Assembly: GCF_963576675.1 (NCBI RefSeq)
Contig: NC_088915.1
Span: 30,595,501 to 30,659,500 of the forward strand
Length of the DNA stretch: 64,000 bases
Direction of reading: 5' to 3'
Source: Euphorbia lathyris
Taxonomy: Eukaryota; Streptophyta; Magnoliopsida; Malpighiales; Euphorbiaceae
Shown here: positions 10,457 to 22,100 of the stretch, one piece after another
How the letters are laid out: the number at the start of each line of letters is the position of its first letter
Numbering within the stretch: position 1 is the first letter of the stretch
The notes under the pieces: model-generated
What the model was told of the DNA's origin: nothing
Databases searched by the model: none
The model's input: only the letters and a program-made list of their open reading frames with translations
Made by a program: the position numbers and the translations under genes

Positions 10457-11660
10457 TTACGAAAAGTATTTCTTAAGCCTATCCAGATTGGTAGATTCGG
10501 AGAACTCCATGCCGTCCATAGTAGTTAACTTGACCGCTCCTTTGCTTAGTATCTTCTTCACGAAGAACGGCCTTTCCCAGTTTGGCCTAAACTTGTCCCT
10601 CGGGTCGGTGTGCGTCATACGGATCTGTTTTAGCACCATATCCCCTTCTTTGATAGGGCTGGCCTTAACCTTTTTGTTGAAGGATCGGGCCATCCTTCGC
10701 TGATATAACTGCACATGGTAAAGGGCCTCCATCTTTTTCTCGTCCACCAATGCTAACTGTTCATTACCGCTTCTTCACCCATTCCGTCTGGGGAATCTCT
10801 GCTTCTACTGCGATTCTCAACGATCGCTTTTCAATCTCAATCGGGAGAACGGCTTCCGCACCGTATACCAAGGAGAACGGCGTTGCCCCAGTTGACGTTC
10901 TAACTGTCGTGCGATAAGCCCATAAAGCGAGCGGAAGCTGTTCGTGCCAGTTTCGATGCGATTCTACTGTCTTTACGAGAATCCTTTTAAGGTTCTTATT
11001 AGCTGCCTCTACTGCGCCATTATCCTGTGGACGATACGGAGAAGACCTGTGATGTTCAATACCATATTCTCGGAAGAGACTTCTCACTTCTCCTTGAAAC
11101 TGGACCCCATTATCTGTGATTATGTGATGAGGCACTCCGAATCTGGTGATTAAGTGTTTTTCGATGAACTTCCTCATCTGCTTAGACCCCAACTTGATGA
11201 ACGACTCTGCCTCTACCCACTTGGTGAAGTAATCAATGGAAACTGCAATGAATTTGTGTCCATTTGACGCGTTAGGTCTCACCTCGCCGATGATGTCAAT
11301 GCCCCAAGCTGCGAATGGCCAAATGGGTGCTAACACGTGCAGTTCCATAGCTGGTAAATGATTATAATCTCCGTGGATTTGACAATCATGGCATTTCTTC
11401 GCATATTCGTTACAATCTCTTTCCATGGTGAGCCAATAGAAGCCTTGCCTTATGATTTTCTTTGCCAATACCGCCCCTCCCATATGGGCCCTGCAAATTC
11501 CTGAGTGTACTGACTCCATTGCCTCGCGGGCTTCTCCCGCATCCAAGCACCTCAGTTGTAAACCATCGGTGTGCCTTTTGTAAAGCAAGTCGTTGTGGAT
11601 GACGAACTGCTGAGCTAACCTTCTAATCACAGCTTGATCCCTAAGTTCCGATTCTGCCGG
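10457..11660 (-). pseudogene. pol: Tat-1 integrase
   Basis: Integrase inserts element cDNA into the genome. Seen on the minus strand are the zinc-binding HHCC domain (HSGICRAHMGG, then CHDCQIHG), the catalytic core with D in WGIDIIGEV, D in ITDNGVQF and E in GAVEAANKN, and a C-terminal basic part ending at 10457. The frame changes by one base near 10750-10765, where Tat-1 has one extra base relative to Tat-2; downstream of that point the C-terminal tail is open in the other frame. Tat-2 inserted at 11661 and cut this domain from RT/RNase H, which continues at 30103. Confidence 0.88.
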
Positions 11661-13148
11661 TGTTAGACGAGGTGCCGCGGCCTAATCTCCCGGGCGGACC
11701 GGGGGGTGGACAACCTCATGGCGACGTAAGCGGTGATTGGTGCCGAAAGCAACCAATCGTGGAATCAAGCTGCTCGGCAGGGCCGGAGCTCGGAGATATG
11801 GAATAGTCGCCACCCACGAATGGGAAAATGAACACCGATCCCTTGCGGGAGACCGGTGTGGGTTCGGGAAACTTAGGTACGAGCCGAGAAGGCTAGCTCC
11901 TTTCCGGAGAAAGGCTACTAGGCACCCCGACATCGCCCGGTTATGAACCACCGGCCTCCTACTCAGCATGTTAGGCGATAACGGACTAATCGTATACTTC
12001 TTTAAGTTTAAAATTCATTTGAAACCCTTTTCTTTCTCTTTTTGGAAACCATTTTGAGCATATGATATTGAAAAGCCACATCAGTAAAGAATCACCCATT
12101 TATGTTTATACATACACAGAGAGGGGGAAGAAAGAAGTGATTTATTTACAACCGTATTTAAATGTTATGTTGTGTGTCTATTCTACATTAACTTATTTCC
12201 CAAAACGATGTTTATTACATGGTTCGCACCTTAATCGTCGTTGGAACGATTTAGGTGCGTTTTAAAACCCCGTTTGATGAAGCTTACCCGAATCGCCGTT
12301 GGAACGACTCGAGTAATTGAAAACGTTAAAGTAAAAGCCTTTTAATAAGAAAACGTGGTTAAACATACAAGTCAATTTTATTTTGTACAAATTCATTAAG
12401 AAAGCGATTCAAAATCTCCATTATTAACAAAGAAAACGATTTTGATTACAACGTTCGCTTAATCCGTCGTTGGAACGGACTAAGGTTTTAAAACGTGGTG
12501 TTTTGGAGACGATTTGAAATATCAACCAAAATGACTCTATTTATCTACATTAGAGATCTAAGAAAGCTCATTAGCTTAAATAATTTAAATGAAAACTCTC
12601 TTTTTGTGACTTATTTTCCCCACTTATTTAATGGACTCTCTAACTATTATAATTACATCAATAAACACATTTAGGCCCAAAAGTTAATTTTTCCAAGTGA
12701 AGCCCATTTGAAACATGGACTTATAAATGACCAAAAGAAATAAAGAAAATAATATAGATATATATTTACACATTTTAGCCCAAAAGACATAAAATAAGAG
12801 TAAAAGAAAATATACTATCTAATACATATATAAGAAAGAATAATGAAAATAATATATTTATACTTTAAACACAAGAAAATAGTGAATGAAATTCATAAAT
12901 AAGAAAATAGCATTTATCACTCAAAATAATTTTATTTAACAATAATTAAGATAACCCAAATATACCCCAAAACTATATATATACATAACTAATATAATCC
13001 TAATGTCAAAAAGACTATATGTTCATCCTCCAATATCTACTAATTATCTCCCAAAATGCCCAAGTAAATAACATTTAAAATAGAATTTAATCGCTTTGAC
13101 CGCCTTATTTCAGGTTTTCATCACAGGTCCTCCGACTCGGTGTCTACA
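11661..13148 (-). repeat. Tat-2 3' LTR (left), internally deleted
   Basis: 1488 bp, TGTTAGAC to TCTACA. It matches the first 1.4 kb of the right LTR, then jumps at about 13092 straight to the last 55 bp of an LTR. The 27-nt palindrome, the TATA site and the whole GC-rich array are therefore missing, about 1.6 kb in all. Confidence 0.88.
12225..12484 (-). other. Three leader hairpins (Tat-2 left LTR copy)
   Basis: Stem-loops at 12225-12259, 12286-12314 and 12458-12484 on the minus strand, each with loop UUCCAACGA or close. In the first stem a T-A pair of Tat-1 is a C-G pair here, and both arms have changed. In the second, the positions that mismatch in Tat-1 are G-U pairs here. Confidence 0.55.
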
Positions 13149-13336
13149 GTTGCCCCTACTTTTCTATTTTGACAGTGATGTGTGTGGTTCGAAAACGTTT
13201 TTGCTAACGTAGCACATGCAATGTAAAACATATAAAAGTAAAAGACACGTAACGAGTAGGAGGAAACATACCTGACCTTTGCACTGCGCGCTCTGGCGTT
13301 GCTCTCTGACTGCATCAGACTCTGCTTCGGGCTGCA
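13149..13336 (-). other. Tat-2 polypurine tract and short 3' untranslated region
   Basis: Minus-strand AAAAGTAGGGGCAAC adjoins the left LTR as in Tat-1. The rest is unremarkable noncoding DNA leading to the minisatellite. Confidence 0.6.
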
Positions 13337-13595
13337 CCCTAGTTCACGATCACGGGGATAATGGCTAAATAGCTACCCTAGTTTATGACCGTGGGGATAA
13401 TGGCTAAACAGCTACCCTATTTCAAGATTACGGGGATAATGGCTAAACAGCTACCCTGATTTACGACTGTGGGGATAATGGCTAAACAGCTACCCTATTT
13501 CAAAATCGCGGGGATAATGGCTAAACAGCTACCCTATTTCAAGATCACGGGGATAATGGCTAACCCGCTACCCTAGTCTACGATCTTAGGTAAAT
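13337..13595. repeat. 39-bp minisatellite of Tat-2, first subfamily
   Basis: About six copies of a 39-bp unit containing GGGGATAATGGCTAAACAGC and CTACCCTATTTCAAGATCAC. It shares the ATGGCT..A core with the second subfamily but is clearly diverged, and both have the same period. Confidence 0.88.
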
Positions 13596-13970
13596 ATGGC
13601 TCAAAAGCAACTCCGGTCTGCGACCATGAGTCAGATGGCTCAAAAGCAACTCCGATCTGCGACCGTGAGTCAGATGGCTCAAAAGCAACTCCGGTCTGCG
13701 ACCGTGAGTCAGATGGCTCAAAAGCAACTCCGGTCTGCGACCGTGAGTCAGATGGCTCAAAAGCAACTCCGGTCTGCGACCGTGAGTCAGATGGCTCAAA
13801 AGCAACTCCGGTCTGCGACCGTGAGTCAAATGGCTCAAAAGCAACTCCGGTCTGCGACCGAGAGTCAAATGGCTCAAAAGCAACTCCGGTCTGCGACCGT
13901 GAGTCAAATGGCTAAAAAGCAACTTCGGTCTGCGACCGTGAGTCAAATGGCAAAAAAGCGGGTTCTGTTT
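13596..13970. repeat. 39-bp minisatellite of Tat-2, second subfamily
   Basis: Nine to ten nearly identical 39-bp units (ATGGCTCAAAAGCAACTCCG, then GTCTGCGACCGTGAGTCAG). Since 39 is 13 codons and the unit has no stop in one frame of either strand, long ORFs of 138-147 codons appear on both strands. I regard these as by-products of the repeat. Confidence 0.92.
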
Positions 13971-14304
13971 CTGGATTTTCTTACCACACGGTTGTCTGTA
14001 TTTTCTCACTAGAGCTATCATCTCGACGATTCGATGGGCACACGTCTGAGTCCGAAATGAAATAGACTACTGATTGTTTTTCTGTTGACTGTCATCTGTA
14101 TTTCGACTGGTGTCACTGTTCTGTAAAAATTAGCTGTTGTCTGGAATTGATGTTTTGACAATGTTAGTCACTGTCTGGGAGAAATGCAGGCTGAAACGGA
14201 CTGCAAATCGGAGGTCTGTGCACCTGGTAATTAATTATTTACTTTTTACCTTTATGTCAAATCGTACTTTTTTCACTATTTATGGGAATGCCATTCCCTT
14301 TTCC
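13971..14304 (+). promoter_or_regulatory. Upstream region of the Tat-2 antisense gene
   Basis: Noncoding DNA between the minisatellite and the TATA box. From about 14190 on, it is nearly the same as 6820-6935 in Tat-1; further upstream the two copies differ more. Confidence 0.45.
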
Positions 14305-14311
14305 TATATAA
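14305..14311 (+). promoter_or_regulatory. TATA box of the antisense gene in Tat-2
   Basis: TTCCTATATAAGG on the plus strand, 86 bp before the ATG at 14391, followed by a CT-rich leader (CTTCTCTCTCCTCTTTCTCTC). Same arrangement as 6936-6942. Confidence 0.74.
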
Positions 14312-14390
14312 GGTGGTGAGGTTTCATTTCAACCCCACACCTTCTCTCTCCTCTTTCTCTCACTAGACTTCAATTTGGATTATTCTCGGG

Positions 14391-17300
14391 ATGGATTTAG
14401 ACGAATGGGATGGCACCAGAGGCATGGACGAGGTTTACGTAAACCTGGATAGAGTGGATACCTTCCACGACCCTACAACACACTTGAGCAGGACACGCTG
14501 CAACGAGGTAAGTGGTTTCTCACTTTTATTTGATTTGAACTCTAGGCTTTAGCATTCCTATACGAACATGATTTGCATGCTAACTCTTAGACTGCCTTAG
14601 AGGACTTTAGCTAGAAAACGTGAATTCCTTTATTTACACGTAACACCTGTTTGTTTTTGTAAGAATGCGCGCTATATGCATGTGAATAGTACACTACGAA
14701 TTTATGCATGTTAACAGTAAAAACGATGTGAATAGTAAAAACGTGAATAGCGCACGTGAATAGTAAAAACGTGAATAGTAAAAACTTAGCTAATGCACGT
14801 GAATAGTGACAACGTGAATAGTAAAAACTTAGCTAATGCACGTGAATAGTGCACGTGAATAGTAAAAACTTAGCTAATACACGTGAATAGTGACAATGTG
14901 AATAGTAAAAACTTAGCTAATGCACGTGAATAGTAGAACCTAATCTATGCTCCTCGTCACCGCAGACGAGAGTGGATCAAAGAATTGACTCAACCTTACG
15001 TGAAGGACCCTACATGAGAGATTTTTGCAGAAAATTGGTCCTAACTGACCAGATGTCTCTAGGTTAGAAAATGGAAGAATACCTAGTCTTAACGCGTTCT
15101 TTTCAATTGCATGCTTTAGGAGCTGTATTTAAATTTTCTTATCTTGTTCCTTTTTAGTTCATTGAGATTTCGGGGACCACCGCCGAGGTTCTCTCATGGT
15201 ATGATAGGCTAGGTGCCGCGGCGAGAGCCCGTGTGCAGGAGTTGGGCTTCGGATCCTTTATTGCAGCGCTGCCCCGCACCAACGGGGTGTGTGATCCTTT
15301 TGGCCTACGGGCCTTATGCGAGCGGTGGGTTGACTCGACCCACACCTTCCACCTTTCCTTTGGGGAGATGACCATCTCGCCTCAAGATTTTTCGCTATTG
15401 ACCGGATTGCGAGGGAGCAACACTCCCGTCCCTTTCCACTTTGGTATGATGCGACCACGGGTCGACCCTGCTAGGCTTGCTACCTTGATTGGACCGGGAG
15501 TTCGTTTATGCGCCAAGTCTACTCCGGCGAAGTTTGTCTCTACCGCGAGCCTCTTGAGTAGACGTGATTTCTGCGAGACTGACGCTACCGACCTGGCGGT
15601 TCGTAGTTTCTTAGTATATGCTCTGAGTGAGACGATTTTCCGCACGAAGGGCGGGAAGGTACACGCAGGTCTCATTCAGTCACTTAGCGATCTGGATGCA
15701 GCGACTTCTTATGATTGGGCAGGGGCAGGCTTAGCCTTTCTTTACAAGTTCTTGGATCTGACTTGCCGGAAGCGCAAGGACTTCGGCGGTTATACCTTTG
15801 CCCTGCTGGTACGTGACGCCTTCTTGACTTATCCGTCTTATCTTTTTCGCATTTTTCACACTCCTAGTCCTTATTTTTACCGCAGGTGTGGGCATACGAG
15901 AGACACATCCTTCCTAGCCGGTCTCGACCTCGATCGAGAGTGCCGAGGCTGCCATTTATGACTCGATGGAGGGACTTCGACTTGAGCGCTGAGAGGAGTC
16001 GGACAGTGTCGCGGCTTCTGGATCGGATCGACTCGCTGACCCTGAGTCAGGTAGGTTTTGCCCCATCGTGCCAGATTTTGGTTTGAGCCTTTCTGACTTT
16101 CTCTTTATGTATTTTGCTTTAGATTCAGTTCAGGTGGGATGACCTCGACTTCGGCCCTGAGTATGCATACGTGTCGATGATCCAGGAGCAGCAGCGTGTG
16201 CTCACCGGCCCCTGCGTGCGGGCGTGGTATTTAGGGGATCGAGGCATTACTGGGGTTAGAGACGCTCATTGGACGCCGGGTGAGATCCCCATCTCTATGT
16301 TCGCGGTACGGACCCTGCCTTTATCGGTCATTCATCGGGACCTGACCCGTAGGTATGTTGGTAGAGCGGTGTGGATTCACGCCGGGGGCCGCGAGCCTTA
16401 CTTGTCTACTTTACTGAGCGCGAGGGATGCCCCGGCGACAGCGATGGAGGTAGATCCGGTGACGGACGTGTTTTCGAGAGAGGCTATCGCGGCAGTCTTC
16501 GGTCAGGAGGAGGTTCCGGTAAGTGATTCCGTTCCCCCTTCATTTTATTTACGATATGCTCGGAGGTTTTATTGTGTGTTTTTTTTTTTTTTTGCAGGAG
16601 GGATCTTGGAGGAGTGCCCACTTATCTGATTTTTTTGATGGCACTCAGACTCAGACACCAGCGCGCGAGCAGCCCTACTTCGTCGGCGAGTCCTCCAGCG
16701 CAGCCCGACCGGAGAGATCGTCCATAGGCGTGCCTATACCAGGCTACGGGAGGGATTATGCTACGATCCGCTATGACGAGTCTGGGACACCTTATGCGGG
16801 ATTTGAGGCGGCCCCTCCTATCTTCTCCTCGAGGGTCCCGTTTGATCCCTCGGACGCTTCACTGACCACTAGGGAGACCTGTACAGACTACGTGGATCTA
16901 TCCGGCTTCTTACGAGATTGCCTCAGCTTGCGCTGCACCGACCACCTGGTATGTATCATTACTGTACTTTAGTGTAGTGAAATGTATGCATGTATGTATG
17001 ATTTATGTTTTTGCCTATGCTGCCTCTTATCTGTTTTTTTTTTCTTTTTTTTTTTTTTTTTTTTGTAGAGTGATCTTCATGCCCATGAGCGGAGACAGAG
17101 TGAGCTAGTGCGGGAAGCTGATGCCCGAGTTGGTCATGTGTATCAAGAGAGGAATGACCACTGGTCGGGGGTGATGCGATGGGAGACTGAGGGTCGCCTT
17201 CCCGTCGAGGAGAGGGCGTGTGATGAGTCGATCAGACGCCTTGCTACAGAGGAGAGAGCACGAGCTGCTGATGAGAGAGCACAGGTTTCTGATGAGAGAG

Positions 17301-17407
17301 CGCGAGCTTCTGATGAGAGAGCGCGTGCTGTCGAGGAGACACTATCTGCGGAGCGGGCATCTCACCTGAGAGATTTTGAGAACTATTGGGACTTCCCTCC
17401 GTATTAG
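14391..17407 (+). CDS. Spliced antisense gene of Tat-2: plant mobile domain protein, open in all exons
   Basis: Exons 14391-14507, 15158-15808, 15886-16050, 16123-16518, 16598-16948 and 17069-17407, all phase 0, about 672 codons with no stop. Donors are GTAAGT, GTACGT, GTAGGT, GTAAGT, GTATGT; acceptors follow T-rich tracts. Exon 2 encodes the plant mobile domain (LCERWVDSTHTFHL, GEMTISPQDFSLLTGL). Exon 4 carries RWDDLDFGPEYAY and AWYLGDRGITGV. Exon 6 is a coiled coil with repeated DERARA units, the only exon whose length differs from Tat-1. Exon boundaries are inferred from sequence and from agreement between the two copies. Antisense PMD ORFs are known in Tat elements. The function is unknown; interference with PMD-dependent silencing by the host is a guess. 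The protein has no visible signal peptide or membrane segment. Confidence 0.85.
14690..14945. repeat. Short tandem repeat inside intron 1 of the Tat-2 antisense gene
   Basis: Units such as GTGAATAGTAAAAACTTAGC and TAATGCACGTGAATAGT, with a larger period of about 58 bp than in Tat-1. It lies in the same intron. Confidence 0.82.
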
Positions 17408-17866
17408 GCTCGTAGCTTTCATTGTTGCTTTGTAGCTTTTATTAGGGTTTCTCCGATGTATAGCTGATGTATAGGGAGTGGGGTGGATAGTAGGTAGGCT
17501 TTTTGTGAAAAGTAGGATAGGAAATGTATAACTCGTGATTCATATTACCATGCATTCAGTAGATTATGATGATTCCAATCATTCTCGTCAAATATATTCA
17601 TGCCTTTATTTATTTACAAACAACAGAAATACTTAGTCTCTTATACATTGTTTTTGTAATTGCTCAAGTCATAACTATTGTTACCAGGATCCGCCTTTCG
17701 TTTTCGGATCCCGGCGATTTTTCTTCTCTCCTTTTACTATCCCGGAATTTTTAAATGAGTGCCCTTTCGGGTTTTCACCCATTGGGATTTCCCTTATTGT
17801 TGCATAGATCGCCCTTTGCGGGTTTTCGACCTATCGGGAATTTTTCTTTTTTTTTCTCTTTTTTTT
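17408..17866. other. Gap between antisense gene and pol ends in Tat-2
   Basis: 459 bp between convergent stops, closely similar to 10003-10456, with the same pair of GGGTTTTC modules and a T-rich run. No ORF supported. Confidence 0.6.
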
Positions 17867-19165
17867 TTACGAAAAGTATTTCTTAAGCCTATCCAGATTG
17901 GTAGGTTCGGAGAATTCTATGCCGTCCATTGTGGTTAACTTCACCGCTCCTTTGCTTAGTATCTTCTTCACGACGAATGGTCCTTCCCAGTTAGGCCTGA
18001 ACTTCCCCCTCGGGTCGGTGTGCGTCACACGGATCTGTTTCAGCACCAAATCTCCTTCTTTGATAGGGCTGGTCTTGACTTTTTTTATTGAAAGCCCGAG
18101 CCATCCTTCTTTGATACAACTGTACATAGTAAAGGGCTTCCATCCTTTTCTCATCCACTAAAGCCAACTGCTCGCATCGCCTCTTTACCCATTCCGCCTC
18201 GGGAATTTCTGCTTCCATTGCGATTCTCAACGATCGCTTTTCAATCTCAATCGGCAAAACTGCTTCTGTGCCATACACCAAAGAGAATGGTGTTGCCCCA
18301 GTCGAGGTTCTGACTGTCGTGCGATAAGCCCACAACGCGAGAGGGAGGTGCTCATGCCAGTTCCGATGTGATTCTACCGTCTTTACGAGGATCCTTTTAA
18401 GGTTCTTATTAGCTGCTTCTACTGCCCCATTAGCCTGTGGACGGTACGGAGAAGACCTGTGATGTTCAATGCCATATTCTCGGAAAAGATTCCTTACTTC
18501 CCCCTGAAACTGGACTCCGTTATCCGTGATCATGTGATGAGGCACTCCGAACCTGGTGATCAAGTGTTTTTCAATGAACTTTCTCATCTGCTTGGATCCC
18601 AGTTTGCTAAACGACTCTGCTTCTACCCACTTGGTGAAATAATCGATGGCGACTGCAATAAACTTATGTCCATTTGAAGCATTAGGCCTTACTTCGCCAA
18701 TGATGTCAATGCCCCAAGCAGCGAATGGCCAAATAGGTGCTAGCATGTGTAATTCCATGGCCGGAAGATGACTGCAATCGCCGTGGATTTGACAATCGTG
18801 ACATTTCTTCGCATACTCGTTACAATCCCTTTCCATGGTGAGCCAATAGAAGCCTTGCCTAATAATTTTCTTAGCGAGTACTGCTCCTCCCATATGGGCT
18901 CCACAAATTCCCGAATGTACTGATTCCATCGCTTCGCGGGCTTCACCCGCATCCAAGCATCTTAGTTGTAATCCGTCAATGTGCCTTTTGTAAAGCAAGT
19001 CGTTATGGATGACGAACTGACGAGCTAGCCTTCTAATCACAGCTTGATCCCTAGGTTCTGACTCTGCCGGATATGTTCCATCTTTCATGAAGTTCACGAT
19101 ATCGAAATACCACGGTTTTTCATCGGCCCCTAACAGCATTACGTCTTCGTAGCACGGTTTGTGAG
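17867..19165 (-). pseudogene. pol: Tat-2 integrase, split from RT by a frameshift
   Basis: The zinc-binding domain (HSGICGAHMGG..CHDCQIHG) is followed by the DDE core: D in WGIDIIGEV, D in MITDNGVQF, E in GAVEAANKN, then a C-terminal tail ending at 17867. Two frame changes are visible. A 2-base loss at about 19166-19171 relative to Tat-1 separates this domain from the upstream RNase H frame. A second shift near 18078-18086, at a run of seven T, moves the last about 70 residues to another frame. All catalytic residues are present in the main piece. It might restart at the ATG at 19139, but more likely it is simply broken. Confidence 0.87.
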
Positions 19166-22100
19166 ATTCTCAATACTAATGGTTTCGAAGCAAGGTTCCG
19201 GGGGTTGTCCCAAACTGACACTAAAGTGGCCAAGGCATCCGCGGCCTGGTTCTGAGCTCGAGGAATGTGATAGAAGCGACATTCTTTGAATCTCAATGCC
19301 AACCCTCCTAGCTGATCTAGATACGGACGTAGCCTTTCTTCTCTCACTTCCCAGTTCCCTTGTGCCTGTTCGATGATCAACTTGGAGTCACCCCAAATTT
19401 CGACATATGATGCTCCCAGTGCTGCTAATGACTCCAAACCATAAATGCACGCTTCATATTCGGCCATATTATTAGTAAGAGGGAAGGATAACTTCTTCGC
19501 CATCGGGATTCTTTCTCCTTCCGGTGAGATAAGTAGTACTCGTACTCCGGCTCCACTCGAATTAACTGCTCCGTCGAAGAACATTTTCCATGGTATGACT
19601 TCGATTGCGTTCAAATGTTCATCGGGGAAATCATAGCTTACTTCTTCCTCTTCTGCATTCAGGGGTTGGTTAGCCAGAAACTCTGCCACGGCTCTTCCTT
19701 TGATAACCTTCTTCGTCACATATTCAATGTCAAACTCGGACAAAAGCAACAACCATCTGGCTAACTTCCCCGTCAAGGATGGAGTTCGGTATAGATACTT
19801 CACGGGGTCCATCTGAGAAATAATGATCACTTTATACGATTGGAAATAGTGCCGCAGTTTCTTCGTCAACCACACCACTGCCACACATGTCTTTTCGATC
19901 ATGTTGTATTTGAGCTCATACTCTAGGAACTTCTTACTCAAATAATACACCGCGTGTTCCACACCGGTGTCTCCCTCTTGAGCTAACATTGCTCCGATAG
20001 ATCGCTCCTCAATTGCTACATAGAGGAGAAGTGGCTTTCCCAGTTTAGGCGGTCTCAACACTGGCGGATTAGACAAGTAACTTCGGACACTCTCCAACGC
20101 CTGTTGACAATTATCATTCCAAACGATGGGTTGGTCTTTCCTTAACAACTTAAAGATTGGCTCGCAGATTGTGGTGAGTCTTGCTATGAACCGACTGATA
20201 TACTGAACTTGCCCCAGGAACCCCCTCACTTCCTTCTCATTTCTCGGCGCTGGGATTTCCTTTATAGCCTTCACTTTATCAGGATCCACCTTAATTCCCT
20301 TATTTCCGATTACGTAGCCTAAGATTTTCCCCGACGAAACGCCGAAAAAGCACTTCTTCGGGTTTAACCTTAGCTTGAATTCTGCAATTCGGGCCAAAAA
20401 CTTCTCGAGTGTGGCAAAATGCCCTTCTCTTGTCTCTGATTTGACCATCATGTCATCCACGTAGACTTCTACCTCTTTGTGTATCATGTCATGGAACAGG
20501 GCTGTGGCCATTCGCTGGTAGGTTGCCCCGACATTTTTCAAACCAAATGGCATCACTCTGTAACAGTATGTTCCCCACTCTGTTGTGAACGAGGTTTTCG
20601 CTTTGTGCTTTTTGGCCATCTGAACTTGCATGTAGCCCATGAAACCATCCACATTTGTGTGTAAGACGCTTGATGCTGCACTGTCGATCAATACATCGAT
20701 ATGAGGCAAGGCGAACTCATCCTTGGGGCATGCCTCATTAAGATCTCTATAATCCACGCACATCCTCACTTTGCCGTCCTTTTTCGCAATGGGCACTACA
20801 TTTGCGACCCAAGGGGGATAGTCGATCACTTCGATGAATCCTGCTTCTAACTGCTTCTTCACCTCCTCTCTGATCTTATCTGCCCATTCGGGTCTCATAC
20901 GTCGGAGTTTCTGCTTTACGGGCCTCGCCTCGGGATATGTTGGAATACGGTGAGTTACGATTGATTGATCGATTCCAGGCATGTCTTCGTATGTCCAAGC
21001 GAATACAATTTCGTATTTTTTAATTATTCTCTCGAATTCTTTTCTCTCTTCAATAGTATATTCTTGAGCAATTTGTATAAGTTTAGGATTTTCATCCGTA
21101 CCAAGATTGAAAGTTGACATTTCTATTGTATTGATTTCAAATGTAGGCATGTTATATGAATGAGAATGCATGGAATGATCATGATCAACATCAAGCAAGT
21201 AAGCAAAATCAGAATTCATTTCATTGATAGCGTGGGTGATTACATCATCAGACTCAAACAAAGCAGTAATACAATTTTCATCCTCAATATCTTCGGACTT
21301 CTCATATACTCTCGAGGTACTAGGCTCAATTTCAGCTCCTGTAGTCGCTTCAATGGTAATGACCTGCTCCTCGGCATTTAAATCCAGCATCATGATCTCC
21401 TCGACAAAGCAGCTTTCCTTTCCTTTGCCCCAATCGGCGACATCATTGAAGATTTCAAACCCTGGCAGAATCTTTCCTTCCATGCTAGTCCACGACTCGG
21501 AGGTTCCCGAATATGGCTTTCCATGCCCCTCGCTTACAAAATGCTTCCTCAAGCCTATTTTTCCTTCCGCACTCATGTTGGATGGACTCCCCTGCTCATA
21601 TCCCAAACCCCTCCGGGTTTTCTGACTTTTAAAATCCGGAAACTCCGACAACCCTTGATGGTGTGCTCTTAATCCCATTCCCGGGATGAAACCTCCCTTC
21701 ATCATCTTCACCACATCGGTGGTCATGCTTGACTCATAAATCCCAGAGACTTGGAATCCGGAGAAAAGTTGAGGCTCAATTCCCAATGCTGCCACCGAGC
21801 TCAGTTTCTCAGCTCTAATTGTTACTATCTCCTCCCCGAAAGGGAACTTGATCATTTGGTGGAGCATGGAGGGCACACCTCCCAGCTTGTGGAACCAAGG
21901 GCGTCCCAACAACACAGCAAAAGTTATCGGGATGTCCAATACTGTGAACTCAGTCTCTTCTTCATGCGGCCCTACTTTCAATTTGGCCTTGAAAACTCCT
22001 TCAATATGCCTACGGCTGTCATCGTATGCTCTGATCACTGTTTCAGAAGCTGTCAAATCTCCTCTCTCCACTCCCAACTTCGACAAGAGTTTCAACGGAC

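Noticed and set aside
11656..11660. gccgg as target duplication of Tat-2
   Set aside because: The partner on the right is deleted, so it cannot be shown.
13578..14021. Long ORFs on both strands across the 39-bp minisatellite as proteins
   Set aside because: They follow from a unit length divisible by three without stops. The Tat-1 array has stops in the same frame.
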